Shown here: piece after piece, positions 43,189-51,648 of the stretch
Layout of the letters: every line of letters begins with the position of its first letter
Position numbering within the stretch: position 1 is the stretch's first letter
Assembly: GCF_000974425.1 (NCBI RefSeq)
Contig: NZ_CP010429.1
Location: forward strand, 5,317,501-5,381,500
DNA length: 64,000 nucleotides
Source of the DNA: Spirosoma radiotolerans
GTDB taxonomy: Bacteria; Bacteroidota; Bacteroidia; Cytophagales; Spirosomataceae
Direction: 5' to 3'
Position numbers and translations under genes: made by a program
Notes under the pieces: model-generated
What the model was told of the DNA's origin: nothing
Databases searched by the model: none
The model's input: only the letters and a program-made list of their open reading frames with translations

Positions 43189-44050
43189 ATATTACATAGG
43201 GAGATGTTGGCATTATAAAGTTACTGCAAATCCATTTAATAAATATCTTTTTATAGGTAAGTTTCCACCTAAAAATAGGTATGTTTAATAGATATTTTTA
43301 GTCAGTCTATTTATCTAAACAGTAAGTCCATAGTCAACTTGATTGCAAAAACAGGGCACGCACATTAGTCAACCATTACCACTATCCAACGTCTTTACCT
43401 TTAGGTATGGTGATATATATAACCCTGGAGTTAATACCAACATTATCAATTGTTTATATTCATATTTAGTAAAAATAATAGAGGTTTTCTAACATTACAT
43501 ACAGATTAATTAATAACGTTAGTAGTAACCTCAACCCTTATCATAATTATATATTGAGAACAAGCTAAGGCCAAATAAAAACGGCAATTACAGTATCATT
43601 TTTACTTAATTATGCCTGGACCATTATCTCACTTTTTTCCCATATGCAATTGCACTTTTTACTTAGTAAGTTACTCATGAATATAAACGAGGAAATTAAG
43701 TATAAACGGCAATTTTACTGATGGAGCCAGAAGAGACAGGAAAGCCAAATTTGAAAATAAAAAATCAGGAGCCCTTCAAGCCTAATGCCGAAATGGGTAA
43801 TTCCATTAGGCACTGGATGGCCTTATACCGTAGCCGTGTCTATGAGTTATATTACCCAATCGAACAGCCGTCTAAAAAACAAAATAAAGGGTCGTACTAA
43901 CTCCAGGAGGTTACTGAATGAGCCCTAAAAATTCGTTGACTTAGTTGATTGCCAGAATCGATTCGTTAGCTTTCCGGAAAGCTTGCCACCCTCCTAGACA
44001 ATCATCTGCCTTACCGGCCGCCGTCACGTCTGTAAGCAGCCGGGCCATTG
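43189..44050. other. AT-rich gene-poor stretch
   Basis: About 860 bases have no well-supported gene except a possible 59-codon frame at 43721-43900. The first 500 bases are strikingly AT-rich compared with the flanks. AAACGGCAATT occurs twice (near 43576 and 43704). It borders a receptor-gene remnant, so it may mark a decayed acquired segment. It also probably holds the promoter of the response regulator gene. Confidence 0.5.
43721..43900 (+). CDS. Possible 59-aa hypothetical protein
   Basis: An ATG at 43721 opens a 59-codon frame ending TAA at 43900. The protein is basic and hydrophilic (EPFKPNAEMGNSIRHWMALY, SRVYELYYPIEQPSKK). I recognise no family. No Shine-Dalgarno or exact -7 box is seen. 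It might be real or a chance frame in decayed DNA. Confidence 0.25.
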   Translation: MEPEETGKPNLKIKNQEPFKPNAEMGNSIRHWMALYRSRVYELYYPIEQPSKKQNKGSY

Positions 44051-44445
44051 AGCGACAGCCAGTTGCTGGTTTTGGTCAGGCACTATAGGGTCAGGTTCCC
44101 GGTATTCAGATAACAGCGCCCGCATGGGCACAAACCAGCAGGTTATGTGGCTATGGGAAAACACGCTGACCTATAAGCCGGATCTGAACGAAAAACACGG
44201 TCTTACTGGTAGGGCAATCTGTTCAGGAATCGGATCGGTTTACTTCCAGCGCATCCGTAACGGGTTTTCCATCCAATGCCGTACCCTATCTGTCGGTCGG
44301 CACACAATTCACCTAGTTATCGAGCTATCAGGACCAGTGGGGATTGATGAGCTATTTCGTCCGGGCAATTTATAATTACCCGGAGTGCTACCTGGCCACG
44401 TTAAGCTTACGGGCCGACGGGTCCAGTTATGTATTTGTGCAATCG
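44050..44445 (+). pseudogene. SusC/RagA TonB-dependent receptor remnant
   Basis: Reading from 44050 in frame gives QPVAGFGQAL, a stop (44086-44088), then GQVPGIQITAPA, the plug-domain signature of SusC-type receptors. After a frame change, from 44130, NQQVMWLWENTLTYKPDLNEKHGLT matches a mid-barrel strand. After a further shift, 44212-44313 read GQSVQESDRFTSSASVTGFP and on to VPYLSVGTQFT. A TAG (44314-44316) follows, then QWGLMSYFVRAIYNYPECYL and LSLRADGSSYV. Plug and barrel are joined directly, so most of the gene is deleted. No start or SusD partner is present. Confidence 0.75.
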
Positions 44446-44538
44446 TTTCAGCGTTTACCCCCACCCCTCCCCTTGAACTAAGGGTTGGGGTAGGGGAAAG
44501 TTTACGCTTACCTACTCGATGAACAGACGCACAACCAA

Positions 44539-46347
44539 TCAGTAGCCCCGCGCTGTGTTGTCGGCCCGTGGGTCAGATGCTCCTTCGTAGGAACCATCAG
44601 GCCGAATCAGTACGCAATCCATTCGCCCAAGGGTATTCGTTAGTTTTTCCAGTATGTATCCCCGGTTTTTGAGAGCGTCTATTGTGGCGTCGGAGAAAGC
44701 GCCATTCTCGAAAATCGTTTTATCGGGAAGCCACTGATGGTGAAACTTCAACGCGTTCACCGCCTGCTGCATGGTCATGCCATGTTCGATCACGTTCAGA
44801 ATCGTTTGATACACCGACGTCATAATGGTTGAGCCACCGGGCGTGCCAACCACCATAAACAGTTTCCCGTCTTTCTCCAGAATGGTTGGTGTCATGGACG
44901 ACAGCATTCGTTTGTTGGGCGCAATGGCATTGGCCTGGTTGCCAATCAATCCGTACATGTTTGGCGCACCCGGCTTCACGCTGAAATCGTCCATTTCATT
45001 GTTCATAAAAAATCCGGCTCCACCAATCACGACACGGCTGCCGTAGCCGCCGTTAAGGGTTGTGGTGATACTAACGGCATTTCCGTCTTTGTCTACCACC
45101 GAGAAATGGGTTGTTTCCAGACTCTCGTAACCGGGAATCGATCCGCCCTTTATGGCCCGGCTGTCGGTTGCTTTCGCCCAGGAAAAATCTTTCCAGCGGG
45201 TACGCAGGTAGTCCGGGCTCATCAATTGCGTGGCAGGCACCTTCACAAAATCGGGATCGCCCAGAAATTTGGCCCGGTCGGCATACACGCGCCGTTCGGC
45301 TTCAATCATAACCTGCGCCGTACTGTCGCGATTCCAACCCCATTTACGCAGGGGAAAAGGCTCCGTGAAACGCATCATCTGCACCAGAGCTATTCCTCCG
45401 CTCGAGGTTGGCGGCATGGTAATTACATTGTAATTTTTGTACGTAGCCTGAATGGGATCACGCCAGACGGAATGATAGTTTTTCAAATCCTCTTCCGTAA
45501 TTAGGCCCTTACCACCTGCCATTTCTTCGGCTAACAGGCGTGCGGTTTCACCTTCGTAAAAACCAGCCCGGCCTTGTACCTGAATGCGTTGCAGGGTTTT
45601 CGCCAGATCCGCCTGCACCAGCAAGTCGCCCTTGTGCCAGCTAACCGTATCGGTCACCGATGTACTTTTCAAAAAATAGGCTTTACCGGGGTTGATGGTA
45701 GTAAGGTCCGTTTTGATCCGGTTCAGGCCAACGGCATCCCGTTCGGTGAGTGCGAAGCCCTTCTGGGCCAGATCGATGGCGGGCTGCAACACCTGCGCCC
45801 AGGGCAACTTACCAAAGCGTTTGTGCGCTTCGGCCATCCCATCGACCGAACCCGGCACCCCACTGGCCAGATGACCGCTGATGCTGAGTCCCGGCCGAAC
45901 GTTGCCCGCCGAGTCAAGATACATGTTTGGGGTAGCCCGTCCGGGTGCTTTCTCCCGATAATCCAACGAATAGGCTTTGCCGACGCTCTCGCGGTAGACC
46001 ATGAAGCCTCCTCCACCAATGTTACCCGCTCCGGGATAAACGACAGCCAGAGCAAACTGCACCGCCACGGCGGCATCGACGGCATTACCACCCGCTTTCA
46101 AAATGTTGAGCCCAACCTGAGAGGCCTCCGGATGAGCCGATGCCACCATACCATTTCGCCCGATAACACCCACCCGATCAGAGAAGAAAGGTTTGACCGT
46201 GGGGTCTTCGTCGCGGTATTGATAAACCCCCTGACTCTGGGTTACCTTCGTATCAGCCGTTGATTGGGTTGTCGACTGGGTTTTGCAGGCACCGACCACT
46301 ATCGCCAGGAGGACCCATAAGGAATAAGGAGTGACACGTTTATGCAT
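44539..46347 (-). CDS. ggt: Gamma-glutamyltransferase
   Basis: This 602-aa proenzyme has a lipoprotein-type signal (LWVLLAIVVGACKTQ). It hydrolyses or transfers gamma-glutamyl groups from glutathione in the periplasm. The N-terminal GRNGMVASAHPEASQVGLNILKAGGNAVDAAVAVQFALAVV and NIGGGGFMVYR are diagnostic. The self-cleavage site and nucleophilic threonine are in LETTHFSVVDKDGNAVSITTTLNGGYGS, which separates large and small subunits. The lid and oxyanion region SSMTPTILEKDGKLFMVVGTPGGSTI is intact. It is monocistronic. Confidence 0.95.
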   Translation of the reverse strand: MHKRVTPYSLWVLLAIVVGACKTQSTTQSTADTKVTQSQGVYQYRDEDPTVKPFFSDRVGVIGRNGMVASAHPEASQVGLNILKAGGNAVDAAVAVQFALAVVYPGAGNIGGGGFMVYRESVGKAYSLDYREKAPGRATPNMYLDSAGNVRPGLSISGHLASGVPGSVDGMAEAHKRFGKLPWAQVLQPAIDLAQKGFALTERDAVGLNRIKTDLTTINPGKAYFLKSTSVTDTVSWHKGDLLVQADLAKTLQRIQVQGRAGFYEGETARLLAEEMAGGKGLITEEDLKNYHSVWRDPIQATYKNYNVITMPPTSSGGIALVQMMRFTEPFPLRKWGWNRDSTAQVMIEAERRVYADRAKFLGDPDFVKVPATQLMSPDYLRTRWKDFSWAKATDSRAIKGGSIPGYESLETTHFSVVDKDGNAVSITTTLNGGYGSRVVIGGAGFFMNNEMDDFSVKPGAPNMYGLIGNQANAIAPNKRMLSSMTPTILEKDGKLFMVVGTPGGSTIMTSVYQTILNVIEHGMTMQQAVNALKFHHQWLPDKTIFENGAFSDATIDALKNRGYILEKLTNTLGRMDCVLIRPDGSYEGASDPRADNTARGY

Positions 46348-46524
46348 GGAGTATTCAGATTGCGGTTGTACAGTAATTTACAAAAATAACGTTATCCGCA
46401 TGATACCCAAATCAGCCACTTATCCGCCTGAAGGTCACACTTGTCCGAAATGGTTTGGTGAATACTAACGCATATCGTATTTTCCGTTGGTAAAGTCGTT
46501 CGGATGTAACGCACTTTACGGCTT

Positions 46525-46548
46525 TCACTCTTTCGCTTTTCTATCTGC
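46525..46548 (+). repeat. Pyrimidine-rich leader motif before the ABC permease
   Basis: TTTCACTCTTTCGCTTTTCT lies directly upstream of the GTG start at 46549. It shares words with the arms that abut coaE and phhA. No pairing arm was found here. Confidence 0.45.
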
Positions 46549-47790
46549 GTGAAGTTCATTCGTCAGACCTTTGAAAGTTTTCGATTTGCGTGGCAGGCGC
46601 TGCGGTCGAATCTGCTGCGTACCATGCTCTCGCTGTTAGGCGTAACCATCGGCATTTTTGCCATTATCGCCGTGTTTACGCTGGTCGATTCGCTGGAACG
46701 AAATATCAAAGAAAGTCTGTCATTTATCGGCGACAAGGTCGTGTATGTGCAAAAGTGGCCCTGGTCGTTTGGGGGTGAATACCAATGGTGGAAATACTTC
46801 CAGCGGCCAGAACCCACCTACAAAGAATACAAGTTCCTGAAGGAAAAGCTAGAAAACGCGCAGGCCGTTGTGGCGATGGACTTCAAGGGACGCGTGACGG
46901 TCAAAAACGGGAATAACAGCATGGCCGCGCTTATTCAGGGGACCACACTCGACTACAATGTAATCTCTGATGTACCCGTTGAACAGGGTCGTTATTTTAC
47001 CCAGCAGGAAATCGACGTGGCCCGCAATGTGGCCATCATCGGCTCCGATGTCGCCGAAAACGTTTTTCCTGGTCAGGATCCGATCGGGAAAACCTTCAAG
47101 ATCAGCGGGCTGAATTTTACCGTTATCGGTGTGCAGCGCAAAAAAGGGGAAAGTATCCTCAACGTAGGTGGCAACCCCGACATCAAATGCCTGATTCCTT
47201 ACGGCTCCTTCGCCAAGATGTTCCACTCGATCAATCCCAGCATCGACATTGCCATAAAAGGGTACGATACCGACGAGGGCCTCCTCGAACTGGAAAGCGA
47301 AATTCGGGGACTGTTGCGTACCCGACGTGGTGTGCGCCCCCTGCAGGACGACAATTTCGCCATTAACCGCCCCGAAGCGGCCGCTCAGGCCATCAGTGGC
47401 ATTTTTGCGGTACTGACCGTAGCGGGTTGGGTCATTGGGGGCTTTTCGATTTTAATTGGCGGCTTTGGCATCGCCAATATCATGTTCGTCAGCGTAAAAG
47501 AGCGAACAAACATTATCGGAATTCAAAAATCATTAGGCGCCAAAAATTACGTGATCCTCTTCCAGTTTCTGTTCGAAGCGGTCTTGCTGAGCCTAGTTGG
47601 CGGGTTGGTCGGCATTTTACTGGTTTACCTGCTTACGTTCATGAGCCTGGGTAGTCTGGTGCTCCAACTCACAGCGGCCAACATCGCCCTGGGATTAGGG
47701 GTTTCGAGCGTCATTGGTATTCTATCCGGTATCATTCCGGCCTTTTCAGCCGCTCGTCTCGACCCTGTAATCGCCATTCGGGCCAAATAA
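46549..47790 (+). CDS. ABC transporter permease, MacB/FtsX type
   Basis: This 413-aa protein starts with GTG (KFIRQTFESFRFAWQALRSN). The layout is one N-terminal helix (LLSLLGVTIGIFAIIAVFTLV), a periplasmic MacB_PCD domain to about residue 275, then the FtsX domain with three helices near the C terminus (VAGWVIGGFSILIGGFGIANIM, LFQFLFEAVLLSLVGGLVGILL and the last at NIALGLGVSSVIGILSGIIPA). It would be the mechanotransmission subunit of a MacAB-type exporter. No ATPase or adaptor gene is adjacent, so they must lie elsewhere. Confidence 0.9.
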   Translation: MKFIRQTFESFRFAWQALRSNLLRTMLSLLGVTIGIFAIIAVFTLVDSLERNIKESLSFIGDKVVYVQKWPWSFGGEYQWWKYFQRPEPTYKEYKFLKEKLENAQAVVAMDFKGRVTVKNGNNSMAALIQGTTLDYNVISDVPVEQGRYFTQQEIDVARNVAIIGSDVAENVFPGQDPIGKTFKISGLNFTVIGVQRKKGESILNVGGNPDIKCLIPYGSFAKMFHSINPSIDIAIKGYDTDEGLLELESEIRGLLRTRRGVRPLQDDNFAINRPEAAAQAISGIFAVLTVAGWVIGGFSILIGGFGIANIMFVSVKERTNIIGIQKSLGAKNYVILFQFLFEAVLLSLVGGLVGILLVYLLTFMSLGSLVLQLTAANIALGLGVSSVIGILSGIIPAFSAARLDPVIAIRAK

Positions 47791-48332
47791 AGGCTTCAGA
47801 CGTTTTGTTTCAGCTTACAGGAACGTCGGGCAATCCGAGTTGCTCACAACTACGTGTATATAGGATCTAAGCAACTCGGCAACTTTTATGTCAGGAACTT
47901 ACCTGTATGTAATTAAGTTACCCATGAGACAGTGGCTTACTGATTCTTTAGCCTATCTTCCCATAGCCAGTCTTTCCATTTTTCATCATTTCTGGCTCCT
48001 TTCATTCTTCACTCGTTAAGTTTTTTCGGAAAAACCGCATTCAATCAAGCGGGCTTGCTCTATACTAATTCTCTTTATTTCTTATTATACAACCCTCATA
48101 CCTGCCCTTTTATTAAGCAATTTTAAGCGTTAAGGTTATTCGTTGGGCCTACCTGATGGCACAGCCGCAATCAGCCTGATCATGACCCAGAGTAAATAAA
48201 TTCATTTATTCACTGCCCAGGCCTGGGCCACCTCCCTGTTTCGGTTCTGTTAACATTTACACCAGAATACCAAAAAGTAACCGAAACGAGCTATCTTTCG
48301 AGCCTGACCTGCTTTTCGTTAGTAATGCCCTA
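47791..48332. other. Gap after the ABC permease
   Basis: No gene is recognised. CCGAGTTGCT (47835-47844) and AGCAACTCGG (47870-47879) form a 10-bp stem with a 25-base loop followed by CAACTTTTATG, a weak terminator for the permease gene. The frame of the following HxlR fragment stays open upstream to about 48240 without a start codon or family similarity. Confidence 0.45.
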
Positions 48333-48578
48333 GTGATCGTCTCCAGTAAGTGGCGACTCTATATCATCCTGGTAGTAGGCGAACAAACGCTCAGGTACAG
48401 TCAACTCAACAATAGACATCCGGGAGTCAGTGAAAAAGTTTTAGCCAGCGAATTAAAAGCCGTCGGCACTTTAGCCGTTATGAAACGGGAGGCTTTCACT
48501 GACGTTCCTCTACGAGTCGACTATATACTCACCAAACGAGGCCGACTGATTTTACCTATTTTGAAACAGGTCCAGTAA
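48333..48578 (+). pseudogene. Truncated HxlR-family regulator
   Basis: The frame starts at a GTG and gives 81 aa. SSKWRLYIILVVGEQTLRYSQLNN, HPGVSEKVLASELKAV and FTDVPLRVDYILTKRGRLILP follow the HxlR winged helix. The expected N-terminal segment with the conserved cysteine before the SGKW motif is missing. The wing region (VGTLAVMKREAF) has lost residues relative to the usual EEDGLVSRTVY. The open frame extends upstream as LLFVSNALV without a Met. I read it as decayed, though a functional short form cannot be excluded. Confidence 0.6.
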
Positions 48579-48605
48579 ATCGGCCAAACCCTTAACTGAT
48601 ACATA

Positions 48606-49751
48606 ATGTCAAATCCATTAAAATTCAAAGACAAAAACCGATCGCAATTTTTCCCTACCGTCCGCAAACGAGTCGACGCCTATTTCGTCGAAAACGCCCT
48701 TTCCACTCATGCCAACAGGGCTATGTGGGCCAAGTCAAGCTTCTTTTTGATTGGCTATGCAACCCTGTATGGCCTGATTCTGTCCAACCAATTCGGGTTG
48801 TGGACGATGCTCGGGTTAGCGATTGTGCTGGGCATGTTCGCGGCTTTTATTGGCTTTAATGTATCGCACGATGGTTTGCACGGCTCTTTTTCGGGACGCA
48901 GTTGGGTCAATCGGCTGATGGGCAACAGTTTTTATATACTGGGAGCCAACCCTTATATCTGGAAAATAACCCACAATATTGTTCACCACACGTACACGAA
49001 CATACCCGGCCATGATGAAGACATCGAACTGGCTCCGGGCCTCGTACGCCTGGACTCGCAGGAAGATCTTCGCCCCTGGCACCGGTATCAGCAGTGGTAC
49101 ACCTTCCCGTTGTATGCACTGGCGTCGTTATCGTGGGTGCTTCGTAAGGACTTTTTGAAATTCTTTAAGAGCAAGATTGGGCATCACGACAACTCATCGC
49201 ACCCCCGTGCCGAGTATATCAAGCTGTTTGTCTCCAAAACGATCTATTACATTTGCTTTCTGGTATTGCCGTATGTGATTCTTGACCTGACCTGGTGGCA
49301 ACTGGTCATAGGCTTTGTGCTAATGCACGTAGCTGAAGGGCTGGTTCTGGGATTGGTCTTCCAGTTGGCCCATGCCGTAGAAGGTACAGACTTTCCAATA
49401 CCCGACGAACGGGGCGATATTCAGTCGGCCTGGGCAGTACACCAGATGCATACAACGGCTAATTTCGCACCCGATTCGGCGATGGCCGCCTTCCTGTGTG
49501 GTGGCCTGAACCGCCAGATCGAACACCACTTATTCCCAAAAGTTTGCCATATTCATTATCCGGCAATCAGTAAAATTGTCAAGGAAACAGCCCATGAATT
49601 TGGTCTGCCCTATCTGGAAAATCGCAGTTTTGGCTCTGCGCTTGTGTCTCACTTCCGCCTGTTACGAACATTAGGCCAGGTCGAATCAACTAAACCAGGA
49701 GAACATACTATATTACCGCTGACTCAACGAGTGCCTGAACCTTCCTTATAA
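48606..49751 (+). CDS. Fatty-acid desaturase (acyl-lipid/linoleoyl-CoA type)
   Basis: This 381-aa membrane enzyme has three His boxes: SHDGLHGS (H88, H92), THNIVHHTYTN (H123, H127, H128) and QIEHHLFPKVCH near residue 305. Four membrane helices surround them (FFLIGYATLYGLILSNQFG, WTMLGLAIVLGMFAAFIGF, TIYYICFLVLPYVILDL, LVIGFVLMHVAEGLVLGLV). The third box of QxxHH type resembles front-end desaturases such as delta-6 enzymes, but no cytochrome b5 domain is present. It would add a double bond to membrane acyl chains. A CFA-synthase-like methyltransferase follows 52 bases later. Confidence 0.9.
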   Translation: MSNPLKFKDKNRSQFFPTVRKRVDAYFVENALSTHANRAMWAKSSFFLIGYATLYGLILSNQFGLWTMLGLAIVLGMFAAFIGFNVSHDGLHGSFSGRSWVNRLMGNSFYILGANPYIWKITHNIVHHTYTNIPGHDEDIELAPGLVRLDSQEDLRPWHRYQQWYTFPLYALASLSWVLRKDFLKFFKSKIGHHDNSSHPRAEYIKLFVSKTIYYICFLVLPYVILDLTWWQLVIGFVLMHVAEGLVLGLVFQLAHAVEGTDFPIPDERGDIQSAWAVHQMHTTANFAPDSAMAAFLCGGLNRQIEHHLFPKVCHIHYPAISKIVKETAHEFGLPYLENRSFGSALVSHFRLLRTLGQVESTKPGEHTILPLTQRVPEPSL

Positions 49752-49803
49752 GGTCTGGTCAGGCTTGCCATAAAATGTACCCAACCCTATCCTCTTCCAG
49801 ATT

Positions 49804-50706
49804 ATGGCATCACAGCAAGACCTCGATTTTACGTATACCACGATCGACAAAGTTTTCCGCCTGAGCCTTGGGCAAACCGGCGATTATAGCGGGGCCATGT
49901 ACAACGGCGACTTTTCGCTGACGCTTGAGCAGGCCCAGGAGCAAAAGCATAAATTCATTGCCGATAGCCTGGGCGTAACGGCGGGCTCGAAAGTGCTCGA
50001 TATGGGATGTGGCTGGGGTCCTTTTCTGACGTACATCAAAAAACGCGGGGCCGACTGTCGGGGGGTGACACTTTCCAGCGGACAGGCCGAAGCTTGCCGG
50101 GCTAATGGACTGACGGTTGACGTCAGGGATTGCCGTACCATTACACCGGCTGATTATGGCACCTTCGATGCGGTGACCTGCATTGGTGGCATGGAGCATT
50201 TCTGTTCCATCGAACAGTATCGGGCTGGTCAGCAGGACCAGGTATACGCCGATTTCTTCAAAAAGCTGTATGAATTGCTCCCTCTGGGCGGGCGGTTTTA
50301 TGTGCAAACGATGGTGTTTGCCAAGAACATGATTCCCCTCGACGAAATCAGTCTGCATGCACCTAAGGATTCGGATTCGTATGCACTGGCGCTGATGATT
50401 GCCCAGTTTCCGGGCTCCTGGCTTCCGTATGGCTCCGAACAGATCATCCGGAATGCCCAGCCTCTTTTTAAGCTTGTTTCTCAAAGCAGCGGACGGCTCG
50501 ATTACATCGAAACAATTGGTCAGTGGCGTAAGCGCTTTCGGGCTTTCAATCTGAAAAAGTACCTGCTTTATGTGTCACTATTGCCGAAGTTACTAACTAA
50601 CAAACCTTTTCAGGACCTGATTGCTGTCTTTAGAGTTAGTCCGAACCGGGTATGCTTTCAGCGGGAAACGATGGAGCATTACCGACTGGTTTTTGAAAAA
50701 GTATAA
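49804..50706 (+). CDS. Cyclopropane-fatty-acid-synthase-like SAM methyltransferase
   Basis: This 300-aa protein has a class I methyltransferase fold. The SAM-binding motif SKVLDMGCGWGPFLTYIKKRG (about 61-81) and upstream YSGAMYNGDFSLTLEQAQEQKHKFIADSLGV match the CMAS/CFA synthase family. FDAVTCIGGMEHFCSIEQY corresponds to the conserved active-site loop. It lacks the N-terminal extension of CFA synthase. With the desaturase beside it, it may methylenate or methylate the new double bond, but other small-molecule substrates are possible. Confidence 0.82.
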   Translation: MASQQDLDFTYTTIDKVFRLSLGQTGDYSGAMYNGDFSLTLEQAQEQKHKFIADSLGVTAGSKVLDMGCGWGPFLTYIKKRGADCRGVTLSSGQAEACRANGLTVDVRDCRTITPADYGTFDAVTCIGGMEHFCSIEQYRAGQQDQVYADFFKKLYELLPLGGRFYVQTMVFAKNMIPLDEISLHAPKDSDSYALALMIAQFPGSWLPYGSEQIIRNAQPLFKLVSQSSGRLDYIETIGQWRKRFRAFNLKKYLLYVSLLPKLLTNKPFQDLIAVFRVSPNRVCFQRETMEHYRLVFEKV

Positions 50707-50724
50707 CTACGCCCTTCGCTAATT

Positions 50725-51585
50725 ATGTCTACCCGCGTTGCGATTCACCACCACACCCAGTATGATTATGATCGACTGGTTTCGCTCTCGCCCCATTTAA
50801 TCCGGCTCCGGCCCGTGGCGCATAGTCGGGCTACTATTGAGTCCTATTCCTTAACGATTCAGCCCGCCAATCACGCTATTCACTGGCAGCAGGACCCTTT
50901 CGGCAACTTCATTGCCCGTATTGATTTTTGGGAGCCCATGCAGTCGATGTCCATTGATGTGGATATTATTGCCAGCCTGGAGCCGGTCAACCCGTTCGAT
51001 TTCTTTCTGGACACCTATGCCATCTCGTTCCCTTTCGATTATGAGGCCCAGTTAAAAAAAGACCTTGCCCCTTATCTGGAGGTTACGGAGCAGGGAACCC
51101 ATTATGAACAGTGGCTTCAGACAATTGACCGAACGACGCAGGGCACTATCGACTTTCTGATTAACCTGAATAAACGCATTTTTCAGGATATTGCCTACAC
51201 TACGCGCATGGAGCCCGGTGTACAAACGGCTGAAGAAACGCTTGACCTCGCCATTGGCTCCTGCCGTGATTCGGGTTGGCTGCTTGTTCAGACACTGCGG
51301 AGATTTGGGCTGGCCGCCCGGTTTGTTTCCGGCTATCTGGCCCAGGTCGTACCAGAAGGGCCCTCCGAATTGACAGAAAATTCGCTGGCACTGCACGCCT
51401 GGGCAGAAGTATTTATTCCGGGTGCCGGATGGATCGGCCTCGATCCAACATCAGGTATGTTAGCTACCGAAGGGCACATTGCGCTGGCCTGTACTTCCGA
51501 ACCCATCGGTGCCGCCCCCGTAACGGGTACCTCCGAAATAGCCGAGACCACACTCTCCTATTCGAACACGTTGGTAAAGCTGTAG
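50725..51585 (+). CDS. Transglutaminase-like protein (bacterial N-terminal-domain type)
   Basis: This 286-aa protein begins with the bacterial transglutaminase N-terminal domain (RVAIHHHTQYDYDRLVSLSPHLIRLRP) and has a core domain with Cys-His-Asp triad C180 in AIGSCRDSGWLLVQTLRRFGLAARFVSGYL, H224 in LALHAWAEVF and D240 in WIGLDPTSGM. Such proteins probably act as cysteine proteases or peptide ligases. Many homologues are fused to a DUF2126 domain and exceed 1000 aa, but this is the short form. It lies 18 bases after the methyltransferase gene. Confidence 0.9.
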   Translation: MSTRVAIHHHTQYDYDRLVSLSPHLIRLRPVAHSRATIESYSLTIQPANHAIHWQQDPFGNFIARIDFWEPMQSMSIDVDIIASLEPVNPFDFFLDTYAISFPFDYEAQLKKDLAPYLEVTEQGTHYEQWLQTIDRTTQGTIDFLINLNKRIFQDIAYTTRMEPGVQTAEETLDLAIGSCRDSGWLLVQTLRRFGLAARFVSGYLAQVVPEGPSELTENSLALHAWAEVFIPGAGWIGLDPTSGMLATEGHIALACTSEPIGAAPVTGTSEIAETTLSYSNTLVKL

Positions 51586-51594
51586 GTGTCCATG

Positions 51595-51648
51595 AATCGA
51601 TTTTTGTCATCCCGACTGGCGGATCGGTCGGGATGACAAAAATTGATT
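51595..51648. terminator. Bidirectional terminator hairpin
   Basis: Arms 51595-51616 and 51627-51648 pair over 22 bases with one G-U type mismatch around a 10-base loop. It lies between the convergent transglutaminase and glgE genes, overlapping the last bases of glgE. Confidence 0.82.

Noticed and set aside
44458..44502. C-rich and G-rich complementary runs after the SusC remnant
   Set aside because: Pairing is irregular and may arise from low complexity. It lies downstream of a minus-strand gene but without a clear stem.
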